Made by a program: the position numbers and the translations under genes. From NCBI GenBank assembly GCA_030745875.1, contig JASLNT010000059.1, positions 1-64,000 on the forward strand: 64,000 nt of DNA, given 5' to 3'. Origin of the DNA: Phycisphaerae bacterium (GTDB lineage Bacteria > Planctomycetota > Phycisphaerae > SM23-33). The notes below the pieces were generated by a model. It was not told the origin of the DNA. It ran no database searches and worked only from the letters and a program-made list of their open reading frames with translations. Shown piece by piece: positions 8,852 through 15,975 of this stretch (position 1 is its first letter; the number at the start of each line of letters is the position of its first letter).

Positions 8852-8942
8852 CCTTTCACGTCTGTTTCGTTGCTTCTCCGTCCAGTGCGCCGCTCGCACT
8901 TCACAGGGAATATGCGGTTGGTGATGCGATCTTGCGCGCCGG
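8852..8942 (-). promoter_or_regulatory. Conserved leader of PEP-CTERM gene, copy B
   Basis: Second copy of the leader described at 7751-7842, ending at the ribosome-binding site of the lectin PEP-CTERM gene. Copy B can also form a small hairpin, AGTGCG-N5-CGCACT, on the coding strand. Copy A keeps only three of these pairs, so a conserved RNA fold is not supported and sequence-specific recognition fits better. Confidence 0.6.
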
Positions 8943-8995
8943 TGAGGAAAAATGTGGAATATTGCTTCTTTGCGGCTCGGATCGCCGAATTGCGG

Positions 8996-9023
8996 TTGAC
9001 AATTCCCCGCTGTCGCGTAAGTT
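8996..9023 (+). promoter_or_regulatory. Possible sigma-70 promoter of ECF sigma gene
   Basis: TTGACA (8996-9001) is a perfect -35 box; 16 bases later TAAGTT (9018-9023) is a weak -10. Transcription would begin near 9030, at the first ATG of the gene, which favours the second ATG (9054) as the start. Confidence 0.4.
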
Positions 9024-9029
9024 AGCGGC

Positions 9030-9803
9030 ATGCCATCAGGCGGCAGGACAAGTATGGGAGACGGACCTTCGCGGTTCTGCACTACGCAGTGGAGCGTTAT
9101 TTTCGGCGTGCAGGCCGGTGATGAGGACCGCAGGCGGATGCTGATCGGGCAACTGCTCGGACGGTATTGGCGGCCGGTCTACTGCTACCTCCGTCGCAAG
9201 GGCTGCGGAGATCAGGAGGCCAAGGATCTCACTCAGGGTTTCTTCCTTGAGGTCGTGCTCGGGCGAGAGTTGATCGACCGGGCCGACCGAAACAGAGGGC
9301 GATTCCGCTCGTTCATCCTGGCCTCACTGGAGAACTATGCTGCGGGCGTTCATCGCAAGGCTTCGGCGCGTAAACGAAGCCCCGTCGGCGGCGTGGCTGC
9401 GCTGGACGAGATCGACCCTATGCGTGCCTCCCTGCAATCGGACGGACGGGCTCCGGGCGATGCGTTCGACCACGAGTGGGCGTCGGCATTGCTGGGCGAA
9501 GTGCTGACTGAACTCGAGCAGCATTGTCGCGATGGCGGTAAGGCGGTCCATTGGGAGATGTTCCGCCTGCGCGTTTTGGCGCCGATTGTGGACAACACTA
9601 CGCCCAGACCGCTGCCTGAACTCTGTACGGAGTTGGGCGTGGCTTCCGAATCCAAGGCCTCGAACATGATCGCCACGATCAAGCGGAACTTCCGCACGAT
9701 TCTCAGGAGAAGTGTCCGGAGATTCGTGGACAGCGACGAGGAAGTGGATCTTGAAATTGCAGAATTAATGAAGATTCTGGGCGGCCGGAGCGCAAGATCG
9801 TGA
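9030..9803 (+). CDS. ECF-type RNA polymerase sigma factor (planctomycete group)
   Basis: 257 residues. It begins with FCTTQWSVIF, followed by LLGRYWRPVYCYLRRKG and DLTQGFFLEVVL, the region-2 phrases of the large planctomycete-restricted ECF sigma group, then RGRFRSFILASLENY. The C-terminal part (about 140-235) holds a divergent region 4 with helix-turn-helix ELCTELGVASESKASNMIATIKR. It would direct RNA polymerase to its own promoter set; such factors are often controlled by neighbouring kinases. Two starts are possible: 9030 (poor ribosome-binding site) and 9054 (AGGAC upstream, and a better fit to a promoter at 8996). Divergent from the lectin PEP-CTERM gene, 187 bases away. Confidence 0.88.
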   Translation: MPSGGRTSMGDGPSRFCTTQWSVIFGVQAGDEDRRRMLIGQLLGRYWRPVYCYLRRKGCGDQEAKDLTQGFFLEVVLGRELIDRADRNRGRFRSFILASLENYAAGVHRKASARKRSPVGGVAALDEIDPMRASLQSDGRAPGDAFDHEWASALLGEVLTELEQHCRDGGKAVHWEMFRLRVLAPIVDNTTPRPLPELCTELGVASESKASNMIATIKRNFRTILRRSVRRFVDSDEEVDLEIAELMKILGGRSARS

Positions 9804-9863
9804 CGATCCGGCGTATTGAACGTAGAGCGACAACACAGATGAGACGCGTAAGGAAATTCGATC

Positions 9864-10340
9864 GTGGACACTCAGCATGAATTAAGCGGAAGTTCGGAGC
9901 AGTTGGCCCGGTTGTTGGCCATCGGCGCAGAGCCCGCCTCCGACGGCGAGGCGCAGGTGTTGTCCGGCGTGTCGGCTGACGGTGTTGAGCCCTCGTCTTA
10001 CGACGGTCCGGCCGGATCGCATCCGGACATTCAAACCCGCGCCATAGGCGATCTGCTGCTGGACCCCGATACGGATATCGCCGAGTTGACCTCGCTGAAA
10101 CAGTACGCCAAGGGACTATCCAAACAGGATGGGCCCGAACTGTCGCGCCAGGTTGCGGTCACGGTTTATTACTCCGCGGTCGCCGCCGCGCTGGCGCACC
10201 ACGGGCGGAAGATCACGAACCTGTCCTATGGGGCGCTCGAGACGGCGATGACAAAACTGATCGAGGCCGACTGGATCGCCCTGGACATCGCCGATCTACT
10301 CGCGCGAGCCCGCAGGATATGTCAAGACAGTTCCGGTTGA
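9864..10340 (+). CDS. Small protein of unknown function between two sigma factor genes
   Basis: 158 residues, starting with GTG at 9864 behind AAGGAAAT. No signal peptide, membrane helix or known motif. The first 60 residues are acidic and low in structure; residues 65-155 look alpha-helical (repeated LLLDPDTD, LTSLKQYAKGL, VTVYYSAVAAALAHHG, LIEADWIALDIADLLARARR). It is 60 bases after one ECF sigma gene and 128 before the next, so it may be co-transcribed with the first and act as its regulator. An anti-sigma or adaptor role is a guess; no anti-sigma zinc motif is present. Confidence 0.75.
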   Translation: MDTQHELSGSSEQLARLLAIGAEPASDGEAQVLSGVSADGVEPSSYDGPAGSHPDIQTRAIGDLLLDPDTDIAELTSLKQYAKGLSKQDGPELSRQVAVTVYYSAVAAALAHHGRKITNLSYGALETAMTKLIEADWIALDIADLLARARRICQDSSG

Positions 10341-10412
10341 GGGCGGCGGTCTGACGGATCCGATGCGATAGTCGTCGGCGTGCTCAGGCCCGCCGCCGGA
10401 GGGCGTCATTTG

Positions 10413-10441
10413 TTGCGTGTCGGCGGGGTAGAGCCTAGAAT
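10413..10441 (+). promoter_or_regulatory. Sigma-70-like promoter of second ECF sigma gene
   Basis: TTGCGT (10413-10418) and TAGAAT (10436-10441) are separated by exactly 17 bases. Transcription would start near 10448, giving a leader of about 20 bases with GGGAG before the ATG at 10469. Confidence 0.55.
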
Positions 10442-10468
10442 AACTGGTGACATATCGGGAGTTTCTCT

Positions 10469-11065
10469 ATGGATGAATCTGAACAACAGTGGCGGCGGAT
10501 GATTGACGGTCTTCGGGGCGGGGATCCGGACGTTATTGAAGAGTTTGTCGCGAAGTACGGTCATTCGCTCGAGCGGATCGCTGACAATAACATCGCCACA
10601 CAAATGGGCAGGCGGTTCGGGGGCGATGATGTTGTTCAATCAGTCTGTCGAACTTTCCTGAGACGAGTCGAAGGCGGGCAGTTCGAACTGGATGACAGCG
10701 AGAGCTTGTGGCGCCTCTTGTGTGCGATTACTTTGACCAAGGTTCGCGAAAAGGCGCGGTTCCATATGCGCAAGAAACGCAGTCTCGGTCAGGAGGTCCG
10801 CGCCGCAGGCGGTGATGACGATGAGCGGGGCGGACAGATGCTCGACATGCCCGCGGGCGATCTCACGCCGAGCATTCAGATCGAATTCGCAGACACGTTC
10901 GAACACCTTATCTCGCAACTCGATGATGAGGAGCGCATCGTTGTCGATATGAAGCTTCAGCAGAAATCCAACGCTGAGATCGCCTCCGAACTGGGCAGTT
11001 CAGAGCGGACGGTGAGGCGGATTCTGGCGCGCTTGATGACGAAATTCGAGACGATTCTGGACTAG
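10469..11065 (+). CDS. ECF-type RNA polymerase sigma factor
   Basis: 198 residues. Region 2 (about 10-95) has FGGDDVVQSVCRTFLRRV, the core-binding and -10 recognition part; region 4 (about 140-195) has LDDEERIVVDMKLQQKSNAEIASEL followed by a helix-turn-helix ERTVRRILARLM that should read the -35 box. A charged linker (about 105-135) joins them. This is the short ECF type found beside Ser/Thr kinase genes in planctomycetes. The kinase gene starts 122 bases downstream on the same strand, which suggests that the kinase controls this sigma factor by phosphorylation; that is inferred from context. GGGAG lies 7 bases before the ATG. Confidence 0.92.
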   Translation: MDESEQQWRRMIDGLRGGDPDVIEEFVAKYGHSLERIADNNIATQMGRRFGGDDVVQSVCRTFLRRVEGGQFELDDSESLWRLLCAITLTKVREKARFHMRKKRSLGQEVRAAGGDDDERGGQMLDMPAGDLTPSIQIEFADTFEHLISQLDDEERIVVDMKLQQKSNAEIASELGSSERTVRRILARLMTKFETILD

Positions 11066-11187
11066 TGTTTGCCCGAGCGGTTATCTCGCGTCGATAATTG
11101 CGACACGTGGGTCTGGAGAACGCTAAACGGGCGTGCGGAGCGCTGGTTTGTTAACTGATTACAGGTCGTGCGTGGGAGTAATAACGC

Positions 11188-14100
11188 ATGTCGTCAGAGT
11201 TTTCTTCGATTGATGAGACAGCCCGTCGGAAGTTCGAAGCCGCCTGGACCGCCGGTGCGCCCGAACCAATTGAGGACTTTCTGGGCGATCGTGATTCGCC
11301 CGCGTATCTGGCGACGCTCGAAGAGCTTATTTGCATCGAGTTGGAGTTCGCCTGGCGTGCGGTTGGCGATGGTTCGGGCGATAAGGGTCCGCTGGTCGAG
11401 GAGTATCTCCAGCGGTTCAGCGAGATCGATCAGCCGGACATTCTGCTGCGGATAATCGAGCAGGAATCGGCGGTCCGACATCGTGTCGGCGATTCGCCTC
11501 TGGTCGCAGAGTATCGCCTGAGGTTTCCCGAGATTATCGTTACAGGCGGTGAGCTGCCGACTATCGCTCACCGTGCGGGCAGCGGGCCGGCCCGGGCGTC
11601 GGATGACCGGTTGTCTCCGGGCGATGAGACCGAGCGATATCGCGTTGAGGAGGAGTTCGCCCGCGGCGGGTTCGGTGAGATTCTCACGGTGTACGACAAG
11701 TCGCTGCATCGCACCGTGGCGCTCAAACAGTTAAGCTCGAAGACCACCCAAGGCCGGGAATTCCGCAGACGATTCCTGAACGAGGCGCGCATAACCGCCG
11801 ACCTCGAACACCCGGGCGTAGTGCCCGTCTACCAGCTTCACGAGCCCGAGGGACGCGAGCCTTACTACACGATGAAACTCGTGCGGGGCGACACGCTGGC
11901 CGGGGCGATAGAACGGTTCCATTCAGCAAAACACTCGCCCTCCGACCACCAGGTCGAGCGGGCGCGGTTGCTGGGGGCGTATCTTACCGTCGCCAGGACA
12001 ATGGCGTTCGCCCACAGCCGAGGCGTGATCCATCGCGACCTGAAACCGGCGAACATCATACTGGGTCAATACGGCGAGACGGTGGTGCTGGACTGGGGGC
12101 TGGCGAAGAAACTTGGGGACGCCGACGATACAGCCGGATCGGACCAAACCGAGGAATCTGAAGGAATCACGCTCGACGTAACACAGGCCGGAGACGTCCT
12201 CGGCACGCCGGTTTACATGTCGCCCGAGCAGGCCTCGGGAAGCACCGGTGCGATGGACCAGCGGTGCGATGTCTACGCGATGGGCGCGATCCTATACGAA
12301 CTGCTCACCGGGAGCCGACCTTACCATGGATCGAGCAGCAAGGAGGTGATCGAGAAAGTCATCGGGGCGGATCTGGCCGCCCCGCGGTCAATTGCTTCTG
12401 CGGTCCCCAAACCGCTGGAGGCGATATGCCTGAAAGCGATGGCCGCCGATCCCGACGACCGATACCCGTCAGCCGGTCAGTTGGCTGACGACGTGGAACG
12501 CTATCTCGCCGACCAGCCCATCGACGCTTATAGTGAATCGCTCGGCGAGCGGTCCGCCCGGTGGATGCGGCGCCACCGCACGCTGGGCGTGGCGGGCATT
12601 GTCGGGCTCGTGGTGATCGCGGGGGTTGCGATTACCGCTGCTTTCATGATCAACAAGCAGAAGACCCGCGCGGTGTCGGCTGAGTCCAAAGCCGTCGCCC
12701 AGGAGCAGAAAACCCGCGAGGCCCTCGGTGCGGCCAGGCGGTCTCTGTGCGTTACGCGGATCTTGAACGCTCAGTACGAATGGAACGCGGGGTATCTCAG
12801 CAAGGCCGATCGACTGTTGGGATTATGCGACGAAGATTTGCGTCAGTGGGAGTGGAAATATCTGAAACGCTTGTGCAACTCGCACGCGATGGAAATTCGC
12901 GACGGAGACAAGGCGATCGGTGCGGCCGCATTCAGCCCCGACGGGAAGACAATCGCCACCGGCAGGAACGGGGGACTGAGCCTCTGGGACGCCGCATCAG
13001 GTAAGCTGATCCGCAAGTGCGACGCTGTTGAAGGGGACGTTCGAAGAGTGCGGTTCAGTTTGGACGGGGCTCGCGTGTTTGCCCTGGGGACACAGTGGAT
13101 CAGCGGATACGACACGAGCAGCGGGAAGAACCTCTGGAAACTCAAGGAAGCCCACGGGATGCTTTTCGCCTGGGCGGTCACGCCCGATGACAAGTACATA
13201 ATGTTGTTCAACCGATCGCAGAAGCTTATCACGATACAGGCCGATTCAGGCGAAATCGTCCACCGCTCGGCGAAGCAGGGGACGATTATCTCGTCGATCG
13301 CATACAGCCCGAAACTCAAGCGGATGGCGCTGGGATTCAATCTGTTCGGAAATGTGCGAATTCACCAGTTGGGCTCGTCGGCGGAGCCTTTCGAAGTCAG
13401 GTCCGGTCAGCGCGACGTTTACGATCTGGCGTTCAGCGATGATGGGGCGTTAGTTGCATCGGCCGCGGGAAATCCAAACAGCAGCAGCGGTTCGATAAAG
13501 GTATGGGACGCCGGGAGCGGTAAGTTGAAGTGCGAATCGGCCGACCGGATGGGTGTGGTTGCGAAAGTCGCATTTTCGCCCGACGGCAGGCGGATCATCA
13601 CCGCCGGGCACGATCGCAAACTCACCATCTGGGCGATGGAGTCCGGCAAGCTGATCCCAACGAGAGTATTGCGAATTCGCGGAGGGCCCGTTGCGGATAT
13701 GTCGCTGGACAACAAGAACAATCGCGCCGTGACCGTAGGCGACGACGGCGCGGCGCGCGTGTGGGATCTGACGCACGACCAGGAACACATCGAGTACTCC
13801 GCACGCTACCGCGACATGCGAGGCGCCGCGTTCGGGAAGGACTCCGCCTGGTTCGTAGACGCCACAAGCGTGGCCCGCTCGACGCGATCGGCGGAGTATC
13901 TTGGCGATCTGATAAGAGGCGGGGCGACGTCGGCGTCCGGGGTGGCTGCGAGCGCAGACGGGCGGAAATTCGCGCTTGGAGCCTCCAACGGGAAGGTCGG
14001 AGTGTGGCGGACCGGTGAGTTTCCCGTTCGCCTGGACCTGGTCGGGCACAAACAGCGAGTCACCGCACTGGCGTTCAGCCCGGATTCCCGCAAGCTCGTC

Positions 14101-14973
14101 ACCGGTTCTGACGCAGAATCGGATATCCGACTGTGGGACATCGAAGAGAAGAAGACTATTCGAACGTTCGACCGCGGGAAGGGGATAACTCGCAGCGTAT
14201 CGTTCAGCCCCGACGGTAAGCGGGTGCTGGCGGTTTGCCTGGTGCGGCCGGGCGAGGGCAAGCCCCATCGATACGAACTTAAGGACTGGACGCTGGACGG
14301 GCGCGCCGCCGCGCCGTGGGGCGTTGAAGGCTCCGAGATATACTCCTTTGCCTTCAGCAGGGACGGTCGAATGCTCGCTCTGGGAGATCGCAGGAACGGA
14401 AGCGTGATTATCCGGGACGCTGCGGACCGCCGTAAGATCGCTGAAGTCAAAGGTCACGGATCGGGCGTTTCGGCGATTGCGTTCATGCCTGACGGGCGGA
14501 GGATGGTCACCGCAGGCATCGACCGCGCCGTTAAGCTCTGGGACACCGAAACGTGGACCGAAGTGCTCACCCTCGACGCCGGCGCCGAGATGGACACGCT
14601 TGCGATAAGCTCGGACGGAAACACGATAGTAGTGGTTGACCACTACGCCCAGCGCGCGCGAATCTGGAATGCGGACGAACCCCCAGCCGCCCGATTGCAG
14701 TGGCCCGGTCGGAGTCGGGGCGTGGCGGGGCAATCTCCGCATCGGATCATTGTTCCAGGTCCGAATGCATCGCCTGGGACGCATAGCACAATACCGGACA
14801 TGGAGAACATCCCCCCGGGCGTGCGTCGCAGGTCTCCCGTCCAAACTCCGGATCGAATTACCGTACCGGGGAATCCGAGCTCCTCTACGCAGAAATCTCC
14901 GACAACGAGGCCGGGCGACGGTGTTTTCGCGCCCGGTCCGAACAGTTCATCCGATCTTCCGCCTGGCAAGTAG
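11188..14973 (+). CDS. Membrane Ser/Thr protein kinase with WD40 propeller, ECF-linked
   Basis: 1261 residues. Residues 1-125 are the helical domain common in planctomycete kinases, with two LVxEYxxRFxEI units. The kinase domain (about 151-430) shows glycine loop ARGGFGE (158-164), Lys180, HRD (282-284), Asn289 and DWG (302-304), so it should be active. A transmembrane helix (about 465-488) leads through a short coiled coil to about ten WD40-like repeats (565-1160, FSPDGxxI/L and LWD phrases), ending in a Pro/Ser-rich tail. The propeller should be outside the cytoplasm and the kinase inside. Immediate upstream linkage to an ECF sigma gene marks the pair as a signalling module. A bidirectional terminator follows. 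Confidence 0.94.
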   Translation: MSSEFSSIDETARRKFEAAWTAGAPEPIEDFLGDRDSPAYLATLEELICIELEFAWRAVGDGSGDKGPLVEEYLQRFSEIDQPDILLRIIEQESAVRHRVGDSPLVAEYRLRFPEIIVTGGELPTIAHRAGSGPARASDDRLSPGDETERYRVEEEFARGGFGEILTVYDKSLHRTVALKQLSSKTTQGREFRRRFLNEARITADLEHPGVVPVYQLHEPEGREPYYTMKLVRGDTLAGAIERFHSAKHSPSDHQVERARLLGAYLTVARTMAFAHSRGVIHRDLKPANIILGQYGETVVLDWGLAKKLGDADDTAGSDQTEESEGITLDVTQAGDVLGTPVYMSPEQASGSTGAMDQRCDVYAMGAILYELLTGSRPYHGSSSKEVIEKVIGADLAAPRSIASAVPKPLEAICLKAMAADPDDRYPSAGQLADDVERYLADQPIDAYSESLGERSARWMRRHRTLGVAGIVGLVVIAGVAITAAFMINKQKTRAVSAESKAVAQEQKTREALGAARRSLCVTRILNAQYEWNAGYLSKADRLLGLCDEDLRQWEWKYLKRLCNSHAMEIRDGDKAIGAAAFSPDGKTIATGRNGGLSLWDAASGKLIRKCDAVEGDVRRVRFSLDGARVFALGTQWISGYDTSSGKNLWKLKEAHGMLFAWAVTPDDKYIMLFNRSQKLITIQADSGEIVHRSAKQGTIISSIAYSPKLKRMALGFNLFGNVRIHQLGSSAEPFEVRSGQRDVYDLAFSDDGALVASAAGNPNSSSGSIKVWDAGSGKLKCESADRMGVVAKVAFSPDGRRIITAGHDRKLTIWAMESGKLIPTRVLRIRGGPVADMSLDNKNNRAVTVGDDGAARVWDLTHDQEHIEYSARYRDMRGAAFGKDSAWFVDATSVARSTRSAEYLGDLIRGGATSASGVAASADGRKFALGASNGKVGVWRTGEFPVRLDLVGHKQRVTALAFSPDSRKLVTGSDAESDIRLWDIEEKKTIRTFDRGKGITRSVSFSPDGKRVLAVCLVRPGEGKPHRYELKDWTLDGRAAAPWGVEGSEIYSFAFSRDGRMLALGDRRNGSVIIRDAADRRKIAEVKGHGSGVSAIAFMPDGRRMVTAGIDRAVKLWDTETWTEVLTLDAGAEMDTLAISSDGNTIVVVDHYAQRARIWNADEPPAARLQWPGRSRGVAGQSPHRIIVPGPNASPGTHSTIPDMENIPPGVRRRSPVQTPDRITVPGNPSSSTQKSPTTRPGDGVFAPGPNSSSDLPPGK

Positions 14974-14981
14974 GGCGCAAG

Positions 14982-15012
14982 AAAAGGCGGCCGGTTTTTC
15001 CAGCCGCCTTTT
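14982..15012. terminator. Bidirectional rho-independent terminator
   Basis: Perfect 10-bp stem AAAAGGCGGC (14982-14991) with GCCGCCTTTT (15003-15012) and an 11-base loop. The A and T runs at the stem ends serve both the kinase gene on the plus strand and the gene ending at 15033 on the minus strand. Confidence 0.85.
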
Positions 15013-15032
15013 GCGGATAGATTCAGCGTTGA

Positions 15033-15716
15033 TCAGAAGTACAGGCGAATCGTGGTCCCCATCAGTTCGGGATGGTCCAAAATGTACTGTAAAGCCTTTT
15101 GATGCAGAATGTTGGTGGGAACGTACGTTCTTTTGAGATGGTTGCGAACGCACCAGACAAGCCTGGTGGGTTTTCTCGTAGCGAACTTGGCGACAATTCG
15201 GTTGCGAGCGACTTGAAGGTCACGCAACGCCCCCGACGCGTTGTGTCTCAGTGCATTAGTGTTGTTCAACTGTTTAGAAAGATAAACATAAGCGTTGTAG
15301 TGAGCTTGGCTTGCATTCTTGTACTGGGCGATCAACCACAGGCTCTGTGTGTACTGACGGATCATATCGTCGAGCTGTTGGATCTGGGCGGCGGTTGTGG
15401 CGATTTGCCGGTTCAGTGCGATCAGGGGGCGGCAGTTTGCGGGATTCAGATGCTCGGGCCTGAACGCCACGCCGACGATCCGTTTGCCGTTAGGGCCTTC
15501 GGGATACTGGCGGGGGTTGCGATTGTACCTCTTTAATGCTTCATGGTTTGCATTGCTGCGACTACCGCTCCCGTGCGGGCGGGATTGGCGGTTTGGAGTT
15601 CGGTTGGCGTCGCAGTAGGGATTCCAGGGCGCCGAACCGTCGACCGCGAAAGCCAGGCTCGCCAGGAAGTTGCTCGCGATTACCGCCGCCAGGATGCTCA
15701 TTCGTGTCTTAGTCAT
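15033..15716 (-). CDS. Secreted protein of unknown function
   Basis: 227 residues, Sec signal peptide about 1-24 (cut after LAFA), AAAAGGAAAAGATC before the ATG. The mature N-terminus is Asn/Arg-rich and low complexity; residues about 95-170 are helical and may form a coiled coil (IATTAAQIQQLDDMIRQY). The last 35 residues (LKRTYVPTNILHQ to DHPELMGTTIRLYF) are the most distinctive part, because a second, partial copy of exactly this segment lies at 15869-15975. No family recognised. Conservation of the tail suggests a functional C-terminal unit. Confidence 0.8.
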   Translation of the reverse strand: MTKTRMSILAAVIASNFLASLAFAVDGSAPWNPYCDANRTPNRQSRPHGSGSRSNANHEALKRYNRNPRQYPEGPNGKRIVGVAFRPEHLNPANCRPLIALNRQIATTAAQIQQLDDMIRQYTQSLWLIAQYKNASQAHYNAYVYLSKQLNNTNALRHNASGALRDLQVARNRIVAKFATRKPTRLVWCVRNHLKRTYVPTNILHQKALQYILDHPELMGTTIRLYF

Positions 15717-15809
15717 GATCTTTTCCTTTTAGTTTGTTGTTTCCAGGATCGCTCTACTCTTGTATTGCTGAAAGCATTTCGATTTGGACGGGCAATCGGA
15801 GAATTCCGC

Positions 15810-15840
15810 AAAAAAAAAGACGGCCCGCATCTGCGGGCCG
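15810..15840 (-). terminator. Rho-independent terminator after gene remnant
   Basis: Stem CGGCCCGCA (15821-15829) with TGCGGGCCG (15832-15840), loop TC, followed on the minus strand by a nine-T run (A run 15810-15818). It sits 29 bases after the stop codon of the 15869 remnant, as expected for the terminator of the original full gene. Confidence 0.85.
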
Positions 15841-15868
15841 CCCTGCTGAAATCCCTTGTGTCGTTCGA

Positions 15869-15975
15869 TCAGAAGTAGCGATCGAACGTAGTTCCGATTA
15901 CTTCGGGGTGGTCGTGCACGTAAGCTCGAGCCCTATCCTGAAGATAGCTGGTGGGAATGTAGGAACGCGATCTCT
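15869..15975 (-). pseudogene. 3' remnant of a paralogue of the 15033 secreted protein
   Basis: On the minus strand, right after the stop codon of the phosphoesterase gene, one frame reads RSRSYIPTSYLQDRARAY then VHDHPEVIGTTFDRYF and stops at 15869. Aligned with the C-terminus of the protein at 15033, 16 of 32 residues are identical, including PT, DHPE, GTT and the final YF. It has no start codon or ribosome-binding site and keeps its own terminator. The upstream part of the gene has apparently been replaced by the phosphoesterase gene. It could also be a read-through extension, but it is not in the phosphoesterase frame. Confidence 0.75.

Noticed and set aside
7751-8942. Sigma-54 promoter in the PEP-CTERM leaders
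   Set aside because: No GG-N10-GC arrangement at conserved positions.
13450-14844. 464-codon antisense frame in the second kinase gene
   Set aside because: It mirrors a well-supported WD40 region; translation is low-complexity Arg/Gly/Pro with no domain.
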